A DNA stretch of 64,000 nt, from positions 2,751,001 to 2,815,000 of the forward strand of contig NZ_CP047030.1 of assembly GCF_009796825.1 (NCBI RefSeq). Reading direction: 5' to 3'. The translations under genes and the position numbers were made by a program. The DNA is from Algibacter sp. L3A6. Lineage in GTDB: Bacteria; Bacteroidota; Bacteroidia; Flavobacteriales; Flavobacteriaceae. A model generated the notes under the pieces. That model did not search any database and was not told the origin of the DNA. It was given only the letters and a program-made list of their open reading frames with translations. This document shows positions 8,605 to 18,198 of this stretch, in pieces (within the stretch, counting starts at the first letter, position 1; each line of letters begins with the position of its first letter).

Positions 8605-9696
8605 ATGATGAAATATATTTTTCTTTTGTTTATTGGATGTTTGTTCTCTTGCGGTGCACAAAATAGTCTTTATAATAATTTAGATGAAGCGCCTATTGAT
8701 GGTGGTTTACAAATGGACGATTATTGGGTTTGGGGCAGTTCTGTTATTAAGGGAGACGATGGTTTGTACCATATGTACGCATCGCGCTGGCCAAAAATGT
8801 TACCGTTTCATCCAGGCTGGATGGTGGCTTCAGAAATTGTACATGCTACATCAAAAACTCCAGAAGGACCTTATCAGTTTCAAGATGTCGCTTTAGGCGA
8901 TCGTGGTACTCAATATTGGGATGGAAAATCTTGCCATAACCCTAAAATTGTAAAATATAAAGACACTTACATTCTGTACTACATGGGATCTACACATCCT
9001 TTTGAGGCAGTTACGGAAGCCAATGTTAGCGATTTCGATTTATCAAGTAAATGGTGTATTGCTGCGCGTTGGGGAAAACGTATTGGTATAGCAACATCTA
9101 AAAGTCCGAACGGCCCATGGAAACGTCAGAATGCACCAATTTTAGAAGTGGAACCAAATTCATATTACAGCTTTTTAACCTCCAATCCGTCACCTTTAAT
9201 TAAAGGAGATGGTTCGGTAGTTTTACTTTTTAAAGGAAGAAGTTATAAAGATGATGGCGTTTCGCAAAGCGATATGAGCATTGGTGTGGCTACTGCGCCG
9301 AGCTATGATGGAGAATATACCGTAATTGGTGACGAGCCATTATTTTCTATGGAACGTTTTGGAGAGGTTGAAGATCCACATTTATGGAGTGATGATGCCG
9401 GTTATCACATGATAGCAAAAGACCAAAGAGGTTTAATTACTGGAGGAAAAGGTGATGGATTGGTAGCGCATTCTGAAAACGGTATCGACTGGATAATAGA
9501 TGAAAATCCAAGAGCTTATACAAAAACAGTAAAATGGAACAACGGAAAAACTATTAAACAAGGGCAGTTGGAGCGACCTTTTGTTTTTGTAGAAAACGGA
9601 AAGCCTACACATATTTTCTTTGCTACAATGGATGGCCCTGGCGGATTTAGTAACGGTACAAAAACATGGAATATGGTTATTCCTCTCAAAAAATAA
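8605..9696 (+). CDS. GH43-like five-bladed propeller glycosidase, lipoprotein
   Basis: 363 aa with a short signal ending LFSC, a lipobox-like site. The repeated blade pattern is clear: DDYWVWGSSVIKGDDGLYHMY, then NPKIVKYKDTYILYYMG, then EDPHLWSDDAGYHMI, then ERPFVFVENGKPTHIFFA. Such propellers occur in clan GH-F and related families (GH43, GH117 and unclassified relatives). The acidic residues in DDYW, in VEDPHLW and in QLERPF are candidates for base, pKa modulator and acid, but I cannot place it in one family or name the sugar removed. It starts 24 bp after the GH29 stop. Confidence 0.7.
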   Translation: MMKYIFLLFIGCLFSCGAQNSLYNNLDEAPIDGGLQMDDYWVWGSSVIKGDDGLYHMYASRWPKMLPFHPGWMVASEIVHATSKTPEGPYQFQDVALGDRGTQYWDGKSCHNPKIVKYKDTYILYYMGSTHPFEAVTEANVSDFDLSSKWCIAARWGKRIGIATSKSPNGPWKRQNAPILEVEPNSYYSFLTSNPSPLIKGDGSVVLLFKGRSYKDDGVSQSDMSIGVATAPSYDGEYTVIGDEPLFSMERFGEVEDPHLWSDDAGYHMIAKDQRGLITGGKGDGLVAHSENGIDWIIDENPRAYTKTVKWNNGKTIKQGQLERPFVFVENGKPTHIFFATMDGPGGFSNGTKTWNMVIPLKK

Positions 9697-9739
9697 CATA
9701 ACTAATTAAATATTTAAATAAAACTAACACAAACATATC

Positions 9740-11062
9740 ATGAACAAAAAAATATTATTATGGTCCATTACCGCAGCACTTGCAGGTTTTCTATTTGGAT
9801 TTGATGTTGTAGTAATTTCGGGTGCCGATAAAAAATTACAAGCTTTATGGGGTTCATCAGAAGCTTTTCATGGGGCTGTAGTTATGGGTATGGCACTTTG
9901 GGGAACTGTTGTCGGAGCCATTTTTGGAGGTATTCCAACTAATAAATACGGACGTAAAAGTACGTTAATTGTTATTGGTATTTTGTTTGCTCTTTCGGCT
10001 ATAGGTTCAGCCTTTGCTAACGATCCTTATGTATTTGCCTTTGCGCGATTTATTGGTGGTTTAGGAGTAGGAGCATCTACAATTGCCGCACCTGCTTACA
10101 TTTCTGAAATTGCACCAGCAAAAGACAGAGGACGTTTGGTGGCGATGTACCAGTTTAATATTGTTTTTGGTATCATGATCGCTTATCTATCGAATTACCT
10201 ATTAAGTGATATTGGTGAAAATGCATGGCGATGGATGCTTGGCGTAGAAGCTATTCCTGCAGTGTTATACATTTTATTCGCTTTAAAATTACCTAAAAGT
10301 CCACGTTGGTTATTATCTCAATCAAGAGAAACAGAAGCAAGAGAGGTATTACAAATAATAGATCCAGCTGCAGATGTTGATGCTCAAATTAAAGAGTTTA
10401 ACTCACATGCAGAAAAAAGTGATAAGTCTGAAACTATATTCATTAAAAAATATAGATTTCCGTTAATGTTAGCCTTTTTTATCGCCTTTTTTAATCAATT
10501 TTCAGGAATTAATGCGGTATTATATTATGCGCCACGTATTTTTGAAGAGGCAGGATTAGGAGAAAGTTCGGCATTATTAAATAGTATCGGTTTAGGGGTA
10601 ACCAATCTTGTGTTTACATTATTAGGTGTGTTTTTAATTGATAAATTAGGAAGAAAAACCTTAATGTACATAGGTTCTGTAGCTTATATTACATCATTAG
10701 GTCTTTTAGCTGCGGCATTCTTATTGGGATGGACAGGCATGGCTGTTCCAGCTTTCTTGTTTTTATTTATAGCAGCTCACGCTGTAGGTCAAGGCGCTGT
10801 AATTTGGGTGTTTATTTCTGAAATTTTCCCGAATCATTTACGTGCTTCTGGTCAAGCTTTTGGTAGTTCAACACACTGGGTTTTAGCGGCAGTTATTCCA
10901 TCATTATTTCCTTTTTTATTGAAATTAGTAGGAGGTGGTCTTGTTTTCCTTGTGTTTGCTATAATGATGGTGTTCCAATTGTTATTCGTTGCCTTTATGA
11001 TGCCAGAAACTAAAGGGAAAACTTTGGAAGAGTTAGAAGATATCATGTTAAAGAAAAAATAA
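9740..11062 (+). CDS. MFS sugar porter (inner membrane)
   Basis: 440 aa with about 12 hydrophobic segments. Sugar-porter signatures are all present: an RKS-type loop 2 motif (NKYGRKST), PKSPRWLL after helix 6, QFSGINAVLYYAPRIF in helix 7, DKLGRKTL in loop 8, and the C-terminal PETKGKTLEELE. It belongs to the XylE/GLUT-like branch and should carry a monosaccharide or small product released by the neighbouring enzymes across the inner membrane, driven by an ion gradient. Which sugar is not visible. No sugar kinase, isomerase or aldolase is encoded nearby, so catabolism must be encoded elsewhere. Confidence 0.9.
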   Translation: MNKKILLWSITAALAGFLFGFDVVVISGADKKLQALWGSSEAFHGAVVMGMALWGTVVGAIFGGIPTNKYGRKSTLIVIGILFALSAIGSAFANDPYVFAFARFIGGLGVGASTIAAPAYISEIAPAKDRGRLVAMYQFNIVFGIMIAYLSNYLLSDIGENAWRWMLGVEAIPAVLYILFALKLPKSPRWLLSQSRETEAREVLQIIDPAADVDAQIKEFNSHAEKSDKSETIFIKKYRFPLMLAFFIAFFNQFSGINAVLYYAPRIFEEAGLGESSALLNSIGLGVTNLVFTLLGVFLIDKLGRKTLMYIGSVAYITSLGLLAAAFLLGWTGMAVPAFLFLFIAAHAVGQGAVIWVFISEIFPNHLRASGQAFGSSTHWVLAAVIPSLFPFLLKLVGGGLVFLVFAIMMVFQLLFVAFMMPETKGKTLEELEDIMLKKK

Positions 11063-11075
11063 TAAGTCAGTTTAT

Positions 11076-11897
11076 ATGAAAAAGTTAATTGGATTTTTAC
11101 TCGTCTTTTGTGCATCATTATCGCTTTATGCATCAAAAATTGATACGTTGGTTGTGCATAGTACAGTTATGAATAAAGACATAAAAAACGTAGTAATAAC
11201 TCCTGATTCTTATAAAAAAAACGGACCAGATTTACCAGTCGTGTATTTACTTCATGGCGCAGGTGGAGATCATAAAGCTTGGTTAGGTAAGGCTCCAAAG
11301 ATTGAAGCTTATGCCGATTTATACAATGTAATTATTGTGTGTCCCGATGGGCATAAAACCAGTTGGTATTTTGATAGCCCAAAAGAAAGTAATATGCAAT
11401 ATGAAACTTATATTTCTAAAGAGCTTGTTGCAGAGGTTGATAGCAATTACAATACTATAGCCGATAAAAATCATCGTGCCATTACGGGGTATAGTATGGG
11501 CGGTCATGGCGCTTTATATTTAGCTTTTAAACATAACGATATTTGGGGTGTTGCCGCTAGCATGAGTGGTGGTTTAGACATAAGAGGCTTTCCATTACAA
11601 TGGGAAATCGCAAAGCGTTTAGGCGTTTATGCCGAAGAACCAGAAATTTGGGAGCAAAATACGGTTATTAACATGACGCATTTGCTTGATGGTAAAAACT
11701 TAAAATTTATGTTCGATTGTGGTGTAGACGATTTTTTCTACGATGCTAATGTGCGTTTGCATAAAAAACTCTTAGAACGCAGAATTCCTCACGATTATAT
11801 CGAAAGACCTGGCGCACATACCAATCAATATTGGGCGAATTCAATAACCTATCAAATGGTATTTTTTAAAGACTTTTTTAATTCAACTAAAAAATAA
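11076..11897 (+). CDS. Secreted esterase, esterase-D / CE1-like
   Basis: 273 aa, signal peptide ending YAS. The fold signals of the esterase D / feruloyl-esterase-like group are present: VVYLLHGAGGDHKAW provides the oxyanion region, GYSMGG (Ser140) the nucleophile elbow, FDCGVDDFF the acid loop, and RPGAHTNQYW the catalytic His. Such enzymes remove acetyl or aromatic acyl groups from polysaccharides, and some act as S-formylglutathione hydrolases. The signal peptide and the PUL context favour a carbohydrate esterase. It lies 13 bp after the porter and 2 bp before the sulfatase, so translation is probably coupled. Confidence 0.78.
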   Translation: MKKLIGFLLVFCASLSLYASKIDTLVVHSTVMNKDIKNVVITPDSYKKNGPDLPVVYLLHGAGGDHKAWLGKAPKIEAYADLYNVIIVCPDGHKTSWYFDSPKESNMQYETYISKELVAEVDSNYNTIADKNHRAITGYSMGGHGALYLAFKHNDIWGVAASMSGGLDIRGFPLQWEIAKRLGVYAEEPEIWEQNTVINMTHLLDGKNLKFMFDCGVDDFFYDANVRLHKKLLERRIPHDYIERPGAHTNQYWANSITYQMVFFKDFFNSTKK

Positions 11898-11899
11898 GT

Positions 11900-13375
11900 A
11901 TGCATTTTAATTTTGTAAAATATCTAGCCTTTGTTTTTCTTTTAGGAAGTTTTTCTTGTAAAAATGAAACAAAAGCAACGATTGATATTAAAGTTCAAGA
12001 GGAAAACAATCAACCTAATATCGTTCTGCTTTTGTGTGACGATTTAGGGTATGGAGATTTATCGTCTTTTGGGCATTCCATTATACAAACACAGCATTTA
12101 GACGCATTGGCTAAAACAGGAATTAAATTAACTAATTTCTATTCTACAGCTCCGGTTTGTTCGCCTTCTCGTGTAGGTTTACTTACCGGAAGAAGCCCAA
12201 ATAAAGCTGGTGTTTACGATTTTATTCCTGGCCCTAAAAAGAGTGAGGATAATCGTGATTTAGTGCACATGCAGGCCGATGAGGTTACTATTCCTGCCTT
12301 GTTAAAAAAGGCGGGTTATGATACTTGCTTATCAGGAAAATGGCATTGTAATTCTCGTTTTAATTCTAAAGAACAGCCACAACCTAACGATTTCGGATTC
12401 GATCATTGGTTTTCAACACATAATAATGCGTCTCCAAGTCATCAAAACCCAAAGAATTTTGTTAGAAACGGCGAAAAAGTTGGCGAAATAGAAGGATTTA
12501 GTAGTCAAATTGTAGTGAACGAGGCTATTAATTGGCTTGAAAACAAAAAAAGCGATAAACCATTTTTCTTAGAAGTCGCGTTTCACGAACCGCACGAACC
12601 TATTGCTTCTCCAGAAGATTTAGTTCAAAAATATTTACCATTAGCAGAGAATCTTCAACAAGCAGAATATTTTGCCAATGTTGAAAATGTGGACATTGCT
12701 GTGGGACGTTTAGTGGCATTTTTAAAAGAAAAATATGGTGATAATACTTTAGTGGTTTTTACTTCGGATAACGGACCAGAAACCTTTATGAGGTATGCAA
12801 AAGCAAAAAAATCTTACGGTACACCTGGAGAATTAAAAGGTATGAAACTTTGGACTAACGAAGCTGGTTTTAGAGTGCCTTGCATTGTAAACTGGTTAGG
12901 AAAAGAAACTTTTACCGGAACCTCAGAAAAAGTGGTGTCTGCCTTAGATTTTTTACCAACGTTTGTTGATATCGCTGGTGCTGAATTACCTAAAAGAACC
13001 CTAGATGGGCAATCCATTAAAAAGTTTTTAAATACAGGTGATTTAGAGCGCGAAAAGCCATTAATATGGGCATTTTATGATGCTATTAATGAGCGTCGAG
13101 TAGCAATGAGAAGCGGCGATTGGAAAATTATGGCACGTTTGGAGTCGGACAATAAAGTGCTTCCAAATATTCATAACCTATACGATGGTAACGAAGCTTT
13201 TGTTAAAAATGCTGAACTCACCAATTTTGTATTATTCAATTTGAAAAATGACATTAGTGAATCTGAAGATTTAGCTTCGAAAGAACCAGAAGTTTTTGAG
13301 AAAATGAAAGCAGAATTTTTAGTGCAGTATAAAGATTTATTAAACGAAAGTCATATTTGGGTTCGTAACGAATAG
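11900..13375 (+). CDS. S1-family sulfatase, lipoprotein
   Basis: 491 aa. The signal ends in GSFSC (Cys20). IVLLLCDDLGYGD begins the alkaline-phosphatase-like fold with metal-binding aspartates. CSPSR (Cys87) is the formylglycine motif, of the C-type, so the enzyme needs a formylglycine-generating enzyme or an anaerobic sulfatase-maturating enzyme encoded elsewhere. FTSDNGPE carries the second metal-binding Asp-Asn pair. It should hydrolyse a sulfate ester on the polysaccharide or its fragments. Subfamily and position of the sulfate cannot be read. One of three sulfatases here, all of which share only the fold motifs and are clearly not recent duplicates. Confidence 0.92.
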   Translation: MHFNFVKYLAFVFLLGSFSCKNETKATIDIKVQEENNQPNIVLLLCDDLGYGDLSSFGHSIIQTQHLDALAKTGIKLTNFYSTAPVCSPSRVGLLTGRSPNKAGVYDFIPGPKKSEDNRDLVHMQADEVTIPALLKKAGYDTCLSGKWHCNSRFNSKEQPQPNDFGFDHWFSTHNNASPSHQNPKNFVRNGEKVGEIEGFSSQIVVNEAINWLENKKSDKPFFLEVAFHEPHEPIASPEDLVQKYLPLAENLQQAEYFANVENVDIAVGRLVAFLKEKYGDNTLVVFTSDNGPETFMRYAKAKKSYGTPGELKGMKLWTNEAGFRVPCIVNWLGKETFTGTSEKVVSALDFLPTFVDIAGAELPKRTLDGQSIKKFLNTGDLEREKPLIWAFYDAINERRVAMRSGDWKIMARLESDNKVLPNIHNLYDGNEAFVKNAELTNFVLFNLKNDISESEDLASKEPEVFEKMKAEFLVQYKDLLNESHIWVRNE

Positions 13376-13387
13376 ATATTTAGTGAA

Positions 13388-16195
13388 ATGAAAAAAATAG
13401 TCCTATTTATTAGTGTTAGTTTCTGTTTTATACAGGCAAATTATGGGCAATTTATATTTCCTAAGAGTATTGAGCGCGAACATCCGCGTTTAATTTCATC
13501 TAAAGTTTCCAAAGAAGATATTCTTCGAAATATAGAAAACTCTAAAGATGTTAATCAATCTTATGAAGCTATAAAAAGCAAAATTTCTAAATATGTAGTG
13601 CAGTATAAAACGGATCCAGAATGGTTATCATCTCGTTTTCAAATGTATTGGAATTCTCATGCTACAGATGTTTATGTAGATGGCGAGTTTTATTCACATG
13701 CCAAAGGAAAAGCTCCGGTGCCAACTGTTCGGTTTACAGGACAAAGAGATTATGTTACCGATTACAACACGCCGAGTTTAGAAGATGTAAAGCCGTATTT
13801 TGAAGATGATCGAGGTTTATTTCTTCAGCATAAAGAAACAAAGACGTGGGAGTGGGTAAAACCATCTAAAACCGGAAGAATTATTGAAAATACTAATGAG
13901 AAAATTATGCGCATTGCTCGCGATGCTGCGTTGGTTTATTTCATTGAAGGCGATGCAGATTATGCCAAACTAGCTGCCCATTTATTCGATGTGTATATGC
14001 AAGGTTTGTATTACAGAAACGAACCTATCGATATGCAAAAAGGGAACGTTCAAAACATTATTGGTTTAACTTCTTTTCAGGTTATTAAAGAAAACATTGT
14101 AGATGAATTAACTCAATGTTACGATTTTCTCTACCATTATATTCAAAAGAAACATAAACCTAATAACGAAATTTACGCAACATCTTTAAAGAAGTTAGCC
14201 GAAATAATTATAAAAAATGGCGTTCCAGATAATAACTGGAATCTGCACCAAGCCAATTTTGTAATACAAATTGCTTTAGTTTTAGATGAAGATAAAATGT
14301 ATGCCGATGGCAAAGGCTGTCAATATTACTTAAACCGTATTTTTAACGAATCGGAAGCCAGACAATGGTCGGTTAAAGATGTTTTAGACTATGGATACGA
14401 TCAAGATAATGGCGTTTGGAACGAGAGTTCTAGTTACGCATTAAGTGTAGCAAAAGGCTATACGCATTTGGCGCGCACATTACAAAGCGCTTTGGATATT
14501 GATGTGATGCAGTTTATGCCAGTAATACCTGAAGCTGTTGCGGTTATGCCTCAATATTTATATCCTAATAATTATATTGTTGCTTTTGGCGATTCGCATT
14601 ATGGACCGCTGGAAACAGAACCTTTTATAGACCTTGTTGCCAATGCGCAGCAGTTTAATAACCGTGAGCAAGAAGAAACGTTTACGGCGTTACTTTATAT
14701 GCTTCAAGATAAAAATGAAGATGAGCATAAAAGGAATGAAAAAAACTCCATTCACGATATTTTACATCACACTAAAGTGCCTTTAGATAAAAGTATAGCG
14801 CCTGCGAATAAAGGTGATTTTATGACGAATTCCTTTTACGCACCAACGGTAAGTTGGGTGACTATGCGAAACGGATTAAGTTCAAAGCACGGCCTAATGG
14901 TGTCTCAAGTTGGGGCTTTAGGGAATCATGCACATTCCAACGGGATTGCCATGGAACTTTATGGAAAAAACTATGTTTTAGCTCCCGAAGGTGGTCGTGG
15001 TTCTAGTTATTTTAGACCCGATTATAAAGAATATTATTCGCAATTTCCTGCGCACAATACGGTTTCCGTTAACGGAAAATCGCAGTACAATAAAATGCGT
15101 AGCTATTATCCTTTTGAAGTGAAGCGTTTATATCCCGCATCGGAGCGTAAAACAGGATATTATCCAAATATTAATTTTTCTGATATTTATTTTAATGAAC
15201 CGAGTACAAATTCCGATCAAAATCGTGTGATGAGTATTGTGCGTACAGGAGAAACTTCGGGCTATTATATTGATGTGTTTCGATCTAAACAAAATGATGG
15301 AAAAGATGAATATCACGATTATTTCTATCATAATTTAGGTCAGGAATTAAATTTAACATCCGAAAATGGAGCGCTTTTAAATCTAGTTGAAAGTTCTAAG
15401 CTCACATCCAAAGTTGGTAATATTAAAGCTTACGATTATATGTGGGACGAAGTTTCAATAAAAACGAATAAAACTTTAAATGCGACCTATAATTTATCTG
15501 TTGAAGGGGAAGAGCAGGTACATATGAATATGTGGATGCAAGGCAATGAAAACCGTGAGATTTTTAAAGTAAAATCGCCGCCTTCTGAAGCTTTTCGTCA
15601 CGGTATAATTCCGAAGAATATTGAAGAAGCACCGCTTTTAACAACAGTGGTTAGACAATATGGAGAAGCTTGGAATCGTCCGTTTGTAGCCATATACGAG
15701 CCTTCAACAACGAGTGAACCTTCAACAATAAAGCAGGTTGATACCTTTACAAGTCCTTTAAATAAAAGCTTCGTTGGGTTAAAAATAGAGAGTATTCAGG
15801 ACAGAACGGATATTATGTTTTCATCCGATGTTATTGGTAAATACGCTTTTCAAAACATCAATTTTAACGGCACATTCGGGATGGTGACTTCCGAAGAAAA
15901 CAAAACAACACTTTTTTTAGGCTCAGGGAAGTTTATTGAGAAAGATGGTTTTTCTATTCGAATTTTAGGTAAAACATCAGGCACAGCAACTTTAGTTTAT
16001 GGAAATAACATGCAATTAACTTGTGATGATGTTATGCTGCTAACCGTACCAGATACCTATAAAAAAGGCGAAGTGATTTTAACTTTTGGTTTTAAAGAAT
16101 TAAGAGGTGAGCGTTTAAAAATGAATGGTGAAAATGTGGTTAACTTTAAAGTACCAGCCATGAATTTTCAAGAGATTTCAATAGGATTAAAATAA
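13388..16195 (+). CDS. Heparinase II/III-like polysaccharide lyase (935 aa)
   Basis: Signal peptide ending NYGQ. The N-terminal two-thirds is an alpha/alpha barrel with NNWN (282-285) and WNESSSY (344-350), likely holding the active-site Asn and Tyr. The C-terminal part is the heparinase II/III beta-sandwich with GNHAHSNG (512-519), GRGSSYF and PAHNTV (554-559). These histidines are the conserved ones of the superfamily. Such enzymes cleave uronic-acid linkages by beta-elimination and leave an unsaturated end for the GH88. The ulvan-lyase family PL40 is one related large family, but I cannot assign a PL number by eye. It is closest to the protein at 22639: both have PVPTVRF, an LEDV..YF stretch and PAHNTV. 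Confidence 0.85.
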   Translation: MKKIVLFISVSFCFIQANYGQFIFPKSIEREHPRLISSKVSKEDILRNIENSKDVNQSYEAIKSKISKYVVQYKTDPEWLSSRFQMYWNSHATDVYVDGEFYSHAKGKAPVPTVRFTGQRDYVTDYNTPSLEDVKPYFEDDRGLFLQHKETKTWEWVKPSKTGRIIENTNEKIMRIARDAALVYFIEGDADYAKLAAHLFDVYMQGLYYRNEPIDMQKGNVQNIIGLTSFQVIKENIVDELTQCYDFLYHYIQKKHKPNNEIYATSLKKLAEIIIKNGVPDNNWNLHQANFVIQIALVLDEDKMYADGKGCQYYLNRIFNESEARQWSVKDVLDYGYDQDNGVWNESSSYALSVAKGYTHLARTLQSALDIDVMQFMPVIPEAVAVMPQYLYPNNYIVAFGDSHYGPLETEPFIDLVANAQQFNNREQEETFTALLYMLQDKNEDEHKRNEKNSIHDILHHTKVPLDKSIAPANKGDFMTNSFYAPTVSWVTMRNGLSSKHGLMVSQVGALGNHAHSNGIAMELYGKNYVLAPEGGRGSSYFRPDYKEYYSQFPAHNTVSVNGKSQYNKMRSYYPFEVKRLYPASERKTGYYPNINFSDIYFNEPSTNSDQNRVMSIVRTGETSGYYIDVFRSKQNDGKDEYHDYFYHNLGQELNLTSENGALLNLVESSKLTSKVGNIKAYDYMWDEVSIKTNKTLNATYNLSVEGEEQVHMNMWMQGNENREIFKVKSPPSEAFRHGIIPKNIEEAPLLTTVVRQYGEAWNRPFVAIYEPSTTSEPSTIKQVDTFTSPLNKSFVGLKIESIQDRTDIMFSSDVIGKYAFQNINFNGTFGMVTSEENKTTLFLGSGKFIEKDGFSIRILGKTSGTATLVYGNNMQLTCDDVMLLTVPDTYKKGEVILTFGFKELRGERLKMNGENVVNFKVPAMNFQEISIGLK

Positions 16196-16203
16196 AAATA
16201 ATA

Positions 16204-18189
16204 ATGGACAGAGTTCTAAAGGGATATAGTTTCGGATTGCTTTGTTTGATGTTGTTTGTTAGTTGTAAAAAAGCTGAAATAACAACGGTTGTTTCTCCTA
16301 ACGGTATTAATAATATCACATTTTTGAATAATGAAAATAGTGATGCGATTACCTTTTTAGTAAAATACGGTGAGCAAGAGGTTATTCAATCTTCAATATT
16401 GGAGTTATTATCTAATGAGATTGATTTTTCTGGTGATTTGTCCATATTAAAAACCGAAATATCCACAGAAAATAACGAGTGGAAATCTAATTTTGCTGAG
16501 TTAAGCACAATTACAGACCATTATAATCAAATAAAAATATTTTTAAAATTGGGTGAAGCTCAGGTAAATATTATTGGTAGAGCATACAACGAAGGTGTTG
16601 CCTTTGCCTATGAAATTCCTGAGCAACAAAATATAGAAGAAATTGGACTAGCTGAAAATATTCATTATAATTTTAAAGAAGATTATAACGTTTGGGCTAC
16701 ACCAAAGCGTGGTCCTGGTGTTTTAACGGCGCAAGGTGAGTATAAAAAAATCCCATTATCTATACTCGAAAAAGGTTGTGAGCGTCCGCTTGTAATCGAA
16801 ATTCACGATAGTTTAAAAATTGCTTTAGCTGAAGCAAAGTTGGTGGATTATGCACGTTTAAGTTTCGATAAAGGGACGTCTTCAAAATATAGTATTCTTT
16901 CTAATTTAGATGGTAAAATGGGGAAACAAGAACAGGATACCATTTCTGGAGCTATCATTTCTAAACGCTTAGAAGTTGGGGCCAAAGTGCATAAAAAATT
17001 ACCTTTTCAATCTCCTTGGCGTGTAGTAATGATGGCGAAAAATGAAGGTGAATTATTAGAGAATAATTATTTAATTCAAAATTTAAACACCCCTTCTGCT
17101 ATTGCTGATGAATCTTGGATTAAGCCAGGTAAAGTTTTAAGAGAAACCACGCTTACCACGCAAGGTGCTTTTGCTGCTATCGATTTTGTGGCCGCTCATA
17201 ATATGCAATACATTATGTTCGATGCCGGTTGGTATGGCGATGAAATGAAAAACAGTTCGGATGCGACAACGGTAACTTTAGACCCAAAAAGATCTAAAGG
17301 CCCATTGGATATGGAAGCTGTAACAGCTTATGGAAAAGAAAAAGGCATTGGTCTAATTTTATATATAAACCGTCGTGCTTTAGAAAAGCAAATAGATGAG
17401 GTTTTACCATTATTGAAAAAATGGGGTGTTGCCGGAATTAAATACGGTTTTGTTCGTGTAGGTGATCAAGATGCGACGGCATGGATGCACGAAGCTGTGA
17501 AGAAAACGGCGCAATATGAAATGATTATTGATGTACACGATGAATATAGACCAACAGGTTTTTCTAGAACGTATCCAAACTTTCTAACTCAAGAAGGTAT
17601 TCGAGGAGACGAAGAAACGGTACCTAACGCGCACACCCTAATTAGTATGTTTACACGTACACTTGCTGGCGCATCGGATAATACGGTTTGTTATTACAGT
17701 TCTCGAGTGAATGCCATGGGATCTCACGCATCTCAACTAGCAAAAACGGTTTGTATTTTTAGTCCGTTACAGTTTTTGTATTGGTATGATAAAGCACCAT
17801 TAGCTCCAGTTAAAGAAGATGGACTTTGGGGAGATACCAAGACTATTGGTAACGAGCCAGAATTAGAGTTTTTTGATAATGTACCAACCACTTGGGACGA
17901 AACTAAAGTACTAGAAGCAGAAATTGGAGAGATAGGTGTTATTGCTAGAAGAAAAGATAACGACTGGTATATTGGTGGAATTAATGGGGAAACGGCACGA
18001 AATGTATTATTAGATTTTTCTTTTTTAGAGGATAATCAAAATTACAAAGCCAAATTATATACAGACGACGAGACTATCGAAACTAGAACTCATGTTAAAA
18101 TTGAAGAGATTGAAGTTTCAAATAAATCTAAATTAAACTTAAACGTAAAAAGCAATAATGGTTTTGCTATGCGTATTACTAAACTATAA
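16204..18189 (+). CDS. Divergent GH97 family protein, lipoprotein
   Basis: 661 aa. The signal ends in LFVSC. An N-terminal beta-sandwich (VVSPNGINNITF onward) precedes a TIM barrel with MFDAGWYG, YRPTGFSRTYPNFL and QEGIRGDEE, which are GH97 landmarks. Compared from memory with the characterised members, Glu464 matches the general acid. The retaining nucleophile position (KVDF in those enzymes) is Gly415 in KYGF. The two base glutamates of inverting SusB-like enzymes correspond to Asn389 (YINRR) and Asp446 (VHDEYRP). The catalytic mechanism is therefore uncertain, although the fold is clear. Typical GH97 enzymes act on alpha-glucosides or alpha-galactosides. It starts 8 bp after the lyase stop. 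Confidence 0.85.
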   Translation: MDRVLKGYSFGLLCLMLFVSCKKAEITTVVSPNGINNITFLNNENSDAITFLVKYGEQEVIQSSILELLSNEIDFSGDLSILKTEISTENNEWKSNFAELSTITDHYNQIKIFLKLGEAQVNIIGRAYNEGVAFAYEIPEQQNIEEIGLAENIHYNFKEDYNVWATPKRGPGVLTAQGEYKKIPLSILEKGCERPLVIEIHDSLKIALAEAKLVDYARLSFDKGTSSKYSILSNLDGKMGKQEQDTISGAIISKRLEVGAKVHKKLPFQSPWRVVMMAKNEGELLENNYLIQNLNTPSAIADESWIKPGKVLRETTLTTQGAFAAIDFVAAHNMQYIMFDAGWYGDEMKNSSDATTVTLDPKRSKGPLDMEAVTAYGKEKGIGLILYINRRALEKQIDEVLPLLKKWGVAGIKYGFVRVGDQDATAWMHEAVKKTAQYEMIIDVHDEYRPTGFSRTYPNFLTQEGIRGDEETVPNAHTLISMFTRTLAGASDNTVCYYSSRVNAMGSHASQLAKTVCIFSPLQFLYWYDKAPLAPVKEDGLWGDTKTIGNEPELEFFDNVPTTWDETKVLEAEIGEIGVIARRKDNDWYIGGINGETARNVLLDFSFLEDNQNYKAKLYTDDETIETRTHVKIEEIEVSNKSKLNLNVKSNNGFAMRITKL

Positions 18190-18198
18190 CTAACTAGA

